A stretch of 5,566 nucleotides of DNA. Source: Gammaproteobacteria bacterium. GTDB lineage: Bacteria > Pseudomonadota > Gammaproteobacteria > PS1 > Pseudothioglobaceae. The position numbers and the translations under genes are program-made. Under the pieces are notes generated by a model. The model was not told the DNA's origin. It was given only the letters and a program-made list of their open reading frames with translations, and made no database searches. The number at the start of each line of letters is the position of its first letter. The stretch's first letter is position 1. Shown here one piece after another: positions 1-5,566 of the stretch. The stretch spans positions 1 to 5,566 of the forward strand of contig JAPYQD010000054.1 in the NCBI GenBank assembly GCA_029937335.1, written 5' to 3'.

Positions 1-74
1 CCGTCAAAGTTGCCAATGGTGACAACACTACCAGCATGATTTTTTAAATTGTGTAAGCCACGAATAAGTTGCAT
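1..74 (-). CDS. ribF: RibF, riboflavin kinase / FAD synthetase, N-terminal fragment
   Basis: Only the first 24 codons lie in the window; the gene runs off the low-coordinate edge. RibF makes FMN from riboflavin (kinase, C-terminal domain) and then FAD from FMN (adenylyltransferase, N-terminal domain) in the cytoplasm. The visible protein starts MQLIRGLHNL and ends TIGNFDG. This matches the usual RibF start: an M-x-L-I-R-G-L-H-N-L opening, then the first nucleotide-binding strand with the T-I-G-N-F-D-G motif of the adenylyltransferase domain. The ATG at 72-74 is chosen because it places these motifs at their normal distance from the N-terminus. It lies 10 bases after the mutY stop with no good Shine-Dalgarno sequence, so it is probably expressed from the same transcript. 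The call rests on a short but highly characteristic stretch. Confidence 0.88.
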   Translation of the reverse strand, partial: MQLIRGLHNLKNHAGSVVTIGNFD

Positions 75-84
75 AACGGCTATT

Positions 85-1161
85 TTAATCTAATTGTGCC
101 AAGATTTTATTCACAGGTGTCGGCACCCCGACTTTTAGTTGATTAATTGATTGAAACCCGTGGGTTTGTTCTAAGCAGTCAACAATAATAGGATTGATGA
201 TTAAATGGTAGTGAGTAAAGCTATGCTTGATGGGTTTAAGCATTTTATTGATGTGAGCACTTGCATCAAACTGTTGAATAGTGCGCATAATATCTTGAGA
301 ACTGTCTTTACATTCTACAAAACTCCATAGCCCACCCCAAATACCTTTGGACGGCCTTTTTTCTAGATAGATCTGACCCTGTTTGTTTTGATAAATTAGC
401 ATTGCAATTGAGCGGCTAGGTTTATTTTTCTTTGGCTTAGGGTTTGGGTATTCAGCCTGTGTATTATGTTGATAAGCCTGACACCCCTGTTGAACCGGGC
501 ACCGGCCACAGTCTGGATTAGAGCGAGTACACAGCGTTGCACCAAGATCCATAATGGCCTGAGTGTAATCATTATTACGCGTGTTGGGTGTGTGTTGTTT
601 GGCTAGCACCCAAAGCTGTTTGAGTGTTTGAGCTTGACCATAATGGCCTTTTACTTGGTGGTATCGAGACAATACGCGCTTTACGTTGCCATCTAATATG
701 GCATGATTTTGATTGTGGCTAATGGATAAAATAGCACCTGCCGTTGATTCTCCAATGCCTGGCAAGGCCACAACTTGTTCAATGTTATCGGGAAACACCC
801 CCTGATAATCCTGCATAATAATTTTTGCGCTTTTATGTAGATTACGCGCTCTAGCATAATAACCCAGCCCAGCCCATTGCGCTAAAACATTGTCTTCACT
901 AGCATCAGCTAATGCCGTCAAGCTTGGAAAGTGGTGAATAAAATTATTAAAATAATCGATCACTGTGCTGACTTGCGTTTGTTGCAACATAATTTCACTA
1001 AGCCAAACATGGTAAATATTAGCCGGATTGCCCTGTCCTCCCTGAGGACTCCTTCCAGAGGACTGCTGTAAATCGCCAGTGCTGTAATTCGCTTGCCAGG
1101 GCAAGGAGTGCCGCCCATGCTGATCAAACCACTGTAATAGTGGTTTTGAAATTGAGCTCAT
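85..1161 (-). CDS. mutY: MutY, adenine DNA glycosylase (A/G mismatch repair), with an N-terminal insertion
   Basis: MutY removes adenine mispaired with 8-oxoguanine or guanine, the second line of defence against oxidative G-to-T mutation. The 358-residue protein is close to the usual 350. Visible elements are the LPWQ motif (20-23), catalytic Glu56 in the WLSEIMLQQTQ block, the helix-hairpin-helix LPGIGESTAGAIL (133-145), catalytic Asp157 in LDGNVKR, and four iron-sulfur ligands Cys211, Cys218, Cys221 and Cys227 with the expected C-x6-C-x2-C-x5-C spacing. A C-terminal NUDIX-like 8-oxoG recognition domain spans about 250-358 (WGGLWSF, FTHYHL). All key residues are present, so the enzyme should be active. 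Oddly, 33 residues separate Gln23 from Glu56, against 12 in E. coli MutY (from memory), which implies about 21 extra residues. The ATG overlaps the metA stop by one base (TAATG), so translation is probably coupled. Confidence 0.96.
   Translation of the reverse strand: MSSISKPLLQWFDQHGRHSLPWQANYSTGDLQQSSGRSPQGGQGNPANIYHVWLSEIMLQQTQVSTVIDYFNNFIHHFPSLTALADASEDNVLAQWAGLGYYARARNLHKSAKIIMQDYQGVFPDNIEQVVALPGIGESTAGAILSISHNQNHAILDGNVKRVLSRYHQVKGHYGQAQTLKQLWVLAKQHTPNTRNNDYTQAIMDLGATLCTRSNPDCGRCPVQQGCQAYQHNTQAEYPNPKPKKNKPSRSIAMLIYQNKQGQIYLEKRPSKGIWGGLWSFVECKDSSQDIMRTIQQFDASAHINKMLKPIKHSFTHYHLIINPIIVDCLEQTHGFQSINQLKVGVPTPVNKILAQLD
1028..1104. repeat. GC-richer patch with short inverted and direct repeats inside mutY
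   Basis: This patch covers the extra segment of MutY. GTCCTC (1035-1040) and GAGGAC (1044-1049) form a perfect 6-base stem with a 3-base loop. GAGGACT occurs twice (1044-1050 and 1058-1064). TTGCCCTG (1028-1035) is answered by CAGGGCAA (1097-1104), an 8-base inverted repeat bracketing the patch, and ACTCCTT (1048-1054) is answered by AAGGAGT (1103-1109). By hand count, 1021-1080 is 35/60 G+C against 22/60 in the preceding 60 bases. The right arm of the outer repeat lies in codons for the conserved LPWQ motif, so part of this symmetry may be chance. The patch could be a small palindromic element inserted in frame, or simply a lineage-specific loop. The repeats are seen directly; their meaning is inferred. 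Confidence 0.45.
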
Positions 1162-2216
1162 TATTTTAAGTTGAGCGGGTCGTTCGGGTTAATGCCATCC
1201 ATAAATGGTTTATTAATGTCTTCGTGAGTGACTTGATAAACACAGCCGATCCAGTTGTTGATGATACCGCTGGTAGCGTCATGCCAAGTATTACCTAAAG
1301 TTTGGCTGATCAGTGCTTCAGGGAAGTCGCCTATACTGAATTCACCACTGAGTAATTTGGTTTTAAACTCGTTTAAGATGGCTTTATTTTGTGGACTTAA
1401 ATAATTGCTTGGAAAAGACGGATAGTCTTTTCTATCTTTATCTAAAAATGAAATTACTTCACGTTTGTATTCTTTTAGCAGGCTAATGGTGTCGTATTCT
1501 GGATGCCCTTGGAAAAATACAATTCTAAGCAAGTCTTCACTGACGCACAAGTGTGCACCAACTTCGCTGTCGACCAATATCTTAACGCCCGCTTTTTCAA
1601 ATTGTGCTTTGGAAATTTCATTAAAACGGGAATGCGGTACATCAAAACAAGTGTTGACGCCGCTCATGAGCGGGTGTTGGCGATCAAGCACTTGGTGTGG
1701 AAACACACCCCAACATTTTTCGCCAATGGCTTGTCTTTTTTGTCCATAACGAAATTCTAGCACCGCGTGGGTGGCTAAGCAAGAGCATAAAGTCGAAGTA
1801 ATATTATCATATGACCACTCAATTACCTCTTTGAGTTGCTCATAAAAAGGCGCTTTTTGTAAGTCAGCGGCTTCAATGTGAGCGCCTGTAATAATAAGCG
1901 CGTCTAAGCCTTGCGCTTTGATGTCGTCAAAACTTTGATAATGTTGATCAACATGAGCTTGGGCTTTATCGCCACGTTTGATCGAGGAAAGCGTAAACGG
2001 GTGTAAGTAGAATTGCGCAATCTGATTTGAGTGCCCAACGAGGCGGAAAAATTGCCTTTCGGTGGCCTCAAGTGCTGCGTCTGGCATCATGTTCAACAGG
2101 CCAATATGCAGCTCGCGAATAGTTTGGTGGTTGGCGCGATCTTTAGACAAGATGGTTTCCCCTTCTTGCTGTAGGCGTGTGAATGAAGGTAAGCCAGAAT
2201 GAGCAATGAGTGGCAT
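1161..2216 (-). CDS. metA: MetA-family homoserine O-acyltransferase (succinyl or acetyl)
   Basis: The enzyme transfers an acyl group from succinyl-CoA or acetyl-CoA to the hydroxyl of homoserine, the first committed step of methionine synthesis, in the cytoplasm. The 351-residue protein aligns along the MetA (HTS) family. The catalytic nucleophile is Cys146 in the block CSCLATH, equivalent to E. coli Cys142. His238 and Glu240 lie in GHPEYD, equivalent to His235 and Glu237, and PHSRFNE (194-200) matches the PHSRY block. It is longer than the E. coli enzyme (309), mainly through a segment at about 265-305. Glu115, in GAHIE, sits where E. coli has Gly111, a position linked to donor choice, so acetyl-CoA use is possible. 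The usual Lys-Lys after the NLMP motif is replaced by Asp-Ala-Ala. The ATG at 2214-2216 overlaps the ATPase stop by one base and has GGAG 10 bases upstream. I assign the family with high confidence but not the acyl donor. Confidence 0.93.
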   Translation of the reverse strand: MPLIAHSGLPSFTRLQQEGETILSKDRANHQTIRELHIGLLNMMPDAALEATERQFFRLVGHSNQIAQFYLHPFTLSSIKRGDKAQAHVDQHYQSFDDIKAQGLDALIITGAHIEAADLQKAPFYEQLKEVIEWSYDNITSTLCSCLATHAVLEFRYGQKRQAIGEKCWGVFPHQVLDRQHPLMSGVNTCFDVPHSRFNEISKAQFEKAGVKILVDSEVGAHLCVSEDLLRIVFFQGHPEYDTISLLKEYKREVISFLDKDRKDYPSFPSNYLSPQNKAILNEFKTKLLSGEFSIGDFPEALISQTLGNTWHDATSGIINNWIGCVYQVTHEDINKPFMDGINPNDPLNLK

Positions 2217-3052
2217 TAATCTAACGCTCCATTGATGAGTTCATACACTTCGTTTGCATTTTTGCATTGATACAGGTCTTCACTATCAATGGTATAGCCG
2301 TACTTTTGTGCAATGGCTTCATATTTTGGCACTCTGTGCGCAAGCAGTTGTGGAAAAATCCAGCCAACAAAAGCATCAGGGTTAATTTGTGCTACGTAAG
2401 TTAGGTTGTTTTCAGTTAGATAAACAGCCAGCTGTTCTTTTAAGAAATTCGCTTGGTAATACAAGGGTTTAGGGTGTGTTTGTGCACGCTCAATCAATGC
2501 TGATTTGTTGACCTTGCTGGCTCGTATATAGAGTATTAGCGTGTGTTCAGCAAGGGTTTGGTAGACGTTGTCATCGTCGAGCTCGCATAAACTACCGCCA
2601 GCATCATTGATAAAGTGGTTAAATCCTTGTTGAGCTGATTTTTTAATAAACTGAGGTACATCCAGCATGGTGTTAACTTCAGCCTCTCGGTGCAGGGCTT
2701 GACGGCGAGTAAACTCATCAATCGGCAAACCACCTTGCTCGGGGTTGCCAACTTTGCCCAAAAAAGCAGAAACTGATGACAAGTTATCAGAGGTGATGTG
2801 ATTTTCAATACTAATAGACTGGTTGTCTAATAAGCCACCCAACCAATCATCCTGTCTGATGTTGTATTTAATGTTATCAAGAATTGCCTGATTAAGGTAT
2901 TCGGCACCGATACGATAATCGCCTGAATAATGGTACCACTTATCTTCATTGCTAAGTAATTTTGACAGGTGTGTTTTACCAACGCCTGACATGCCTAATA
3001 GCGTTAAGCGCTTGTTTTTTGATTGTTTAAATTGTTCGGCTGATAGCTTCAC
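2216..3052 (-). CDS. Conserved P-loop ATPase or kinase-like protein of unknown function
   Basis: I do not know a function for this 278-residue protein. It has a perfect Walker A motif, GMSGVGKT (20-27, with Lys26 and Thr27), directly after a hydrophobic strand (LTLLG), as in small P-loop kinases. An acidic block SGDYRIG (43-49) follows at the distance where such kinases often bind substrate. FINDAGG (147-153) is preceded by hydrophobic residues and may supply the Walker B strand. GKVGNPEQGGL (99-109), PKPLYY (194-199) and the HRVPKYEAIAQKYGY region (239-253) look like family-conserved blocks. I recall similar unassigned ATPases in other proteobacteria, but cannot check. There is no signal peptide or membrane segment, so it should be cytoplasmic. 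The start is GTG within a GTGA overlap with the alaC stop; the Walker motif near the N-terminus supports it. Its place between alaC and metA suggests, but does not show, a link to amino acid metabolism. Confidence 0.85.
   Translation of the reverse strand: MKLSAEQFKQSKNKRLTLLGMSGVGKTHLSKLLSNEDKWYHYSGDYRIGAEYLNQAILDNIKYNIRQDDWLGGLLDNQSISIENHITSDNLSSVSAFLGKVGNPEQGGLPIDEFTRRQALHREAEVNTMLDVPQFIKKSAQQGFNHFINDAGGSLCELDDDNVYQTLAEHTLILYIRASKVNKSALIERAQTHPKPLYYQANFLKEQLAVYLTENNLTYVAQINPDAFVGWIFPQLLAHRVPKYEAIAQKYGYTIDSEDLYQCKNANEVYELINGALD
2227..2230 (-). promoter_or_regulatory. Ribosome binding site of metA
   Basis: GGAG on the minus strand lies 10 bases before the metA ATG, inside the last codons of the upstream ATPase gene. 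It supports the start at 2216 and suggests that metA can load ribosomes directly as well as by the TAATG overlap. Confidence 0.5.
3049..3052 (-). promoter_or_regulatory. GTGA stop-start overlap coupling alaC to the ATPase gene
   Basis: The four bases read GTGA on the minus strand: GTG starts the ATPase gene and TGA ends alaC. Only a weak purine run (GATGGG) precedes it, so re-initiation by ribosomes finishing alaC is the likely way the ATPase is translated. This decides the start codon, since no ATG lies nearby in that frame upstream of the Walker A motif. Confidence 0.7.
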
Positions 3053-4236
3053 AGCAACCCATCTTGTTTAAACATTTCGCGAATACCGCGCACCGCTTGA
3101 CGAGTACGGTGTTCGTTTTCAATAAGACTAAAACGCACGTAATTATCACCATAATCACCAAAACCAACGCCAGGCGAAACACCTACTTTTGCTATCTTGA
3201 GTAGCTTCTTGGTGAATTCTAACGAACCCATTTCTTGATAAAATTCAGGGATTTTAGCCCAAACAAACATGGTGGCTTTGGGCGGGGTAACATCCCAACC
3301 AATGGATTGTAGCCCCTCACACAAGACGTCTCGACGATCTTGATACATGTTTGAAATCTCTTTAACACAGCTTTGGTCGCCTTCCAACGCTTCAATGGCG
3401 GCTACCTGGATTGGGGTAAACATACCATAATCGAGATAGGATTTAATTTTTGCCAGAGCGGCAACAAGCAGTGGGTTGCCAACCATAAAGCCCACACGCC
3501 AACCTGGCATATTGTAACTTTTTGACAAAGAGAAGAATTCAACCGCAATGTCTTTTGCGCCCTCAACTTGCAAAATACTGGGTGCTACATAGCCATCAAA
3601 AACAATATCAGCATAGGCTAGATCTTGAATTACCCAAATCTCATGCTCTTTGGCGATTTTGATAACGCGTTCAAAAAACTCTAATTCGACACATTCAGTG
3701 GTGGGGTTAGACGGGTAATTAAGCACCAACATTTTAGGCTTAGGAAAGGTGTTTTTAATTGAGCGTTCAAGCTCTGCAAAAAAATCATCATCAGGGCCAC
3801 AAGGCACGTGTTGAATATCTGCGCCAGCAATAACAAACCCATATGGGTGAATTGGGTAGGCGGGGTTGGGCACTAATACAGTGTCTCCATTGCCTACAAC
3901 AGCTTGTGCTAAGTTAGCCAACCCCTCTTTTGATCCAATGGTAACAATCGCTTCAGTTTCTGGGTCTAGATCAACGTCAAAACGATTTTTATACCAACTG
4001 GTAATTGCGCGTCTAAGGCGTGGAATGCCACGAGAAGTTGAGTAGCGATGTGTGTCTTTACGGCGTGCTGCCTCTACCAATTTTTCGACAATGTGGTCTG
4101 GTGTTGGCTGGTCAGGATTGCCCATACCAAAGTCAATAATATCTTCGCCACGCGCACGCGCCTCTGCTTTTATCTCGTTAGTAACGGCAAAAACGTAAGC
4201 GGGTAAGCGTTTAATTCGGGGAAAATCTTCGTTCAT
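3049..4236 (-). CDS. alaC: AlaC-type glutamate-pyruvate aminotransferase (PLP, class I)
   Basis: AlaC transfers the amino group of glutamate to pyruvate, giving alanine and 2-oxoglutarate, and is a main alanine source in bacteria that carry it. The 395-residue protein matches E. coli AlaC almost block by block: RLPAYVF near the start, IDFGMGNPD (34-42), YSTSRGIPRLRRAI (65-78), IGSKEGLA (100-107) and PNPAYPIH (123-130). Expected cofactor residues are visible: Asn177 in PSNPT, Asp205 and Tyr208 in QDLAYAD, the Schiff-base Lys239 in SLSKSYNMPGWR, and Arg368 in VRFSLIEN, which should bind the substrate carboxylate. It ends at DGLL, lacking the short tail of the E. coli protein. The ATG directly follows the FKBP stop codon (TAAATG) without a clear Shine-Dalgarno sequence. 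In many relatives this gene sits beside homoserine dehydrogenase; here metA is only one gene away, so amino acid genes still cluster. The exact substrate range cannot be read from sequence. Confidence 0.94.
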   Translation of the reverse strand: MNEDFPRIKRLPAYVFAVTNEIKAEARARGEDIIDFGMGNPDQPTPDHIVEKLVEAARRKDTHRYSTSRGIPRLRRAITSWYKNRFDVDLDPETEAIVTIGSKEGLANLAQAVVGNGDTVLVPNPAYPIHPYGFVIAGADIQHVPCGPDDDFFAELERSIKNTFPKPKMLVLNYPSNPTTECVELEFFERVIKIAKEHEIWVIQDLAYADIVFDGYVAPSILQVEGAKDIAVEFFSLSKSYNMPGWRVGFMVGNPLLVAALAKIKSYLDYGMFTPIQVAAIEALEGDQSCVKEISNMYQDRRDVLCEGLQSIGWDVTPPKATMFVWAKIPEFYQEMGSLEFTKKLLKIAKVGVSPGVGFGDYGDNYVRFSLIENEHRTRQAVRGIREMFKQDGLL

Positions 4237-4563
4237 TTATTTAATTGCTAGTAATTCTACTTCAAAAACAAGGGTTGCACTTGGCGGGATAACATTGCCC
4301 GCACCCATTTCACCGTAAGCCAATTTTGATGGAATGGTTAGTTTACGTTTGCCACCCACTTGCATACCATCAACACCCTGATCCCAGCCAGGAATAACCT
4401 GACCAACGCCCAGTTGAAAATCAAACGGAGCATTGCGATCAACACTGGAGTCAAATTTTTTGCCGTTGGTTAGCCAGCCGGTGTAGTGCATAGAAACATG
4501 ATCGCTAGCCTTGCACGCCGTACCTTCGCCTAATGCCAATTCTTCAATAATGAGTTCCGCCAT
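4237..4563 (-). CDS. Small FKBP-type peptidyl-prolyl cis-trans isomerase
   Basis: A single-domain FK506-binding protein of 108 residues that speeds cis-trans isomerisation of proline peptide bonds. Its size and sequence follow the FKBP12 pattern over the full length: HYTGWL (26-31), KFDSS (36-40), FDFQLG (47-52), VIPGWD (56-61), LTIPSKLAYGE (75-85), and the closing strand IPPSATLVFEVELL (92-105). The aromatic pocket is intact: Tyr27, Phe37, Phe47, Trp60, Tyr83 and Phe100, together with Asp38 and the Val56-Ile57 pair. There is no signal peptide, no dimerisation domain and no inserted flap of the SlyD kind, so it should be a monomeric cytoplasmic foldase. A good Shine-Dalgarno sequence precedes the ATG. 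Its neighbours do not point to a specific client protein. I leave the symbol empty because several FKBP names are used for such proteins. Confidence 0.95.
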   Translation of the reverse strand: MAELIIEELALGEGTACKASDHVSMHYTGWLTNGKKFDSSVDRNAPFDFQLGVGQVIPGWDQGVDGMQVGGKRKLTIPSKLAYGEMGAGNVIPPSATLVFEVELLAIK

Positions 4564-4572
4564 AGTGTTTTT

Positions 4573-4577
4573 TCCTT
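4573..4577 (-). promoter_or_regulatory. Shine-Dalgarno sequence of the FKBP gene
   Basis: AAGGA on the minus strand lies 9 bases before the ATG at 4561-4563 and overlaps the TAA stop of the DUF2797 gene (TAAGGA). It is the best ribosome binding site in the window, which would fit stronger translation of the foldase than of its neighbours. Confidence 0.7.
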
Positions 4578-5376
4578 AATAAGTTAATGTTATGTTGTAA
4601 GAGCCAAATTTCCTAATATTGAGTACGCCCACATCCAAAATTAAATACTGCCCCTTAATGCCTTTTAACAACCCTGAAATAAGTGGCGTTTTATCAAAAT
4701 TTAGTGAGCTAATTTTGCTTGGGTATTCTACCACAGGGTAATTAATTTCTAAAGTCTCGTTATTGAGCGTTTTTGCACCCAATTCATTAGCTAATAATTG
4801 AACTTTTGGTAGTAACTCGTCGCGTACCTGTTTGAGGTCAATCACTTCTATTTCATTTTTAAGCATTTTTCGCCAATTGGTTTTGTCGTTCACAAAGTCT
4901 TTTAGGGCAACCTCTATCATCCCAGATTTAAGGCGAGTGTCTACTTCTAGTATGGGTAACGCACTGACGGCACCTTGGTCAATCCATCGATTTGGGATGT
5001 TAGACTTTCGCGTAATACCAACCTTAACGCCGGATGAATTAGCCAAATAAATTACGTGAGTAGTAAAGCAATTATCCAGCCCCCAACTTGGCTCACGACA
5101 AGTGCCCAGGTGATGATGACAGGTTTCTGGTTTCATGATGCACAAATCACAACGGGCCAATTTTTGACAACAGGGGTAGCAATAACCTTGGGAATAACTT
5201 TTGTTGGTGGTCTTGCCACAGTTCGCACAGTTGATTTGGCCGTTAAACTCTAATTGTATGGTTTCACCAATCAAGTCATTCATATTGAGCAACTTATCAC
5301 CAATTGGCAATTGGTATTGTGCTGTACCCATGCTCAGGCTGGTATGCATTTTGCTAATGAGTCCGCTTAGCTGCAT
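4576..5376 (-). CDS. DUF2797 family protein with cysteine-rich region and GIY-YIG-like signature
   Basis: A conserved protein of 266 residues whose role I do not know. After a short N-terminal part (LPIG at 23-26) comes a cysteine-rich stretch: Cys50 and Cys53 (CANCG), Cys66, Cys69 and Cys70 (CYPCC), Cys76 and Cys79 (CDLC), Cys86 with His87-89, and Cys93 in GTCREPSWG, as expected for one or two zinc sites. It is followed by VIYLANSSGVKVGITR (108-123), NIPNRWIDQGA (126-136) and Glu155 in a helix. Together these recall the Tyr, Gly, Arg and Glu order of GIY-YIG nucleases. The pattern CREP-W plus KVGITR plus RWIDQGA is what I recognise as DUF2797. No signal peptide or membrane segment is seen. 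The ATG lies 4 bases after the purC stop and lacks a clear Shine-Dalgarno sequence; Met10 and Met16 are alternative starts. Family membership is fairly sure; nucleic acid binding is inference. Confidence 0.88.
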   Translation of the reverse strand: MQLSGLISKMHTSLSMGTAQYQLPIGDKLLNMNDLIGETIQLEFNGQINCANCGKTTNKSYSQGYCYPCCQKLARCDLCIMKPETCHHHLGTCREPSWGLDNCFTTHVIYLANSSGVKVGITRKSNIPNRWIDQGAVSALPILEVDTRLKSGMIEVALKDFVNDKTNWRKMLKNEIEVIDLKQVRDELLPKVQLLANELGAKTLNNETLEINYPVVEYPSKISSLNFDKTPLISGLLKGIKGQYLILDVGVLNIRKFGSYNITLTY

Positions 5377-5380
5377 GAGA

Positions 5381-5566
5381 TTAAGTTTGGGTTAGTAGGG
5401 TTTGTACTTCCAAGTATTTATCGGCCGTTTTTTGAACGATGTGCTCGGGCAGTGTTGGTGCGGGCGGGGCTTTGTTCCAGTCTAGTGTTTCTAAATAGTC
5501 GCGCACAATTTGCTTATCAAAACTTTTTGGGCTGGTACCTACTTGGTAGTCTTCTTTCGACCAAAA
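5381..5566 (-). CDS. purC: PurC, SAICAR synthase, C-terminal fragment
   Basis: The last 61 codons of a gene that enters from the high-coordinate edge, ending in TAA at 5381-5383. SAICAR synthase joins aspartate to CAIR with ATP in de novo purine synthesis. The fragment opens with FWSKEDYQVGTSPKSFDKQ, continues with VRDYLETLDWNK and PPAPTLPEHIV, and ends with a short helix KTADKYLEVQTLL. The combination of Y-Q-V-G, S-F-D-K-Q, R-D-L and P-P-A-P is characteristic of the C-terminus of the longer form of PurC (around 290-300 residues, shared with fungi and many bacteria) rather than the short E. coli type. This open frame was read directly from the minus strand up to the edge. The DUF2797 start follows 4 bases after the stop. 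The catalytic part lies outside the window. Confidence 0.9.
   Translation of the reverse strand, partial: FWSKEDYQVGTSPKSFDKQIVRDYLETLDWNKAPPAPTLPEHIVQKTADKYLEVQTLLTQT

Noticed and set aside
1092..1105. Near-palindrome CTTGCC-AG-GGCAAG in mutY, considered as a terminator stem or element end.
   Set aside because: It is fully explained by the codons of the conserved LPWQ motif and has no following T-run on either strand.
1465..1760. Two overlapping plus-strand open frames of 94 and 85 codons.
   Set aside because: They lie wholly antisense to metA, which has full family conservation including its catalytic cysteine. Their translations show no recognisable domain.
1941..1954. Perfect 14-base palindrome ATGTTGATCAACAT.
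   Set aside because: It lies inside metA in ordinary codons, away from any start. A 14-base palindrome is expected about once in three windows of this size by chance.
2536..2808. A second minus-strand frame of 90 codons within the ATPase gene.
   Set aside because: It is an alternative frame over the conserved middle of the ATPase and has no motif or ribosome binding site of its own.
5299..5315. 17-base inverted repeat ACCAATTG-G-CAATTGGT near the 5' end of the DUF2797 gene.
   Set aside because: It could look like an operator, but it is inside the coding region over the codons for the Y-Q-L-P-I-G segment, which seems to be family sequence. I saw no second copy or promoter near it.
4832..5395. 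Three plus-strand open frames of 64 to 72 codons opposite the DUF2797 gene.
   Set aside because: The minus strand encodes the conserved cysteine and KVGITR blocks here. The plus-strand products are shadows without family features.

Overview
The window is an ordinary-looking, very dense piece of a bacterial chromosome in which every gene is read from the minus strand. Transcription therefore runs from high to low coordinates: purC (3' end only) - DUF2797 protein - small FKBP-type prolyl isomerase - alaC - P-loop ATPase of unknown function - metA - mutY - ribF (5' end only). The protein sequences look gammaproteobacterial: AlaC and MutY resemble their Escherichia coli counterparts closely, and MetA belongs to a long variant that I associate with sulfur-oxidising gammaproteobacteria. 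The base composition is AT-leaning and the packing is tight. A SUP05/Thioglobus-like or related sulfur-oxidiser would fit, but this is inference from style, not a proven assignment.

Layout by region. Positions 5381-5566 hold the last 61 codons of purC. DUF2797 (4576-5376) starts 4 bases after the purC stop. The FKBP gene (4237-4563) follows after 12 bases and has the clearest ribosome binding site of the window. alaC (3049-4236) starts on the base directly after the FKBP stop. The ATPase gene (2216-3052) begins with GTG inside a GTGA overlap with the alaC stop. metA (1161-2216) and mutY (85-1161) each begin in a TAATG one-base overlap with the gene before. ribF (1-74) starts 10 bases after mutY. 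No gap exceeds 12 bases, so there is no room for a tRNA, CRISPR array, riboswitch or conventional intergenic promoter, and I saw no convincing terminator. The genes probably form one transcript or part of one, with translational coupling at most junctions.

Functionally the set mixes housekeeping roles: purine synthesis (PurC), flavin cofactor synthesis (RibF), alanine/pyruvate transamination (AlaC), the committed acylation step of methionine synthesis (MetA), oxidative DNA damage repair (MutY), protein folding (FKBP), and two conserved proteins without an assigned role (DUF2797 and the ATPase). The closest coupling is alaC-ATPase-metA-mutY, where stop and start codons overlap.

I found no clear new multi-gene system. 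Points deserving a second look are: an insertion of about 21 residues in MutY, encoded by a GC-richer, repeat-bearing patch; a glutamate in MetA at the position that in characterised homologues sets acetyl versus succinyl donor choice; the uncharacterised ATPase translationally locked between alaC and metA; and a zinc-finger plus GIY-YIG-like signature in the DUF2797 protein.
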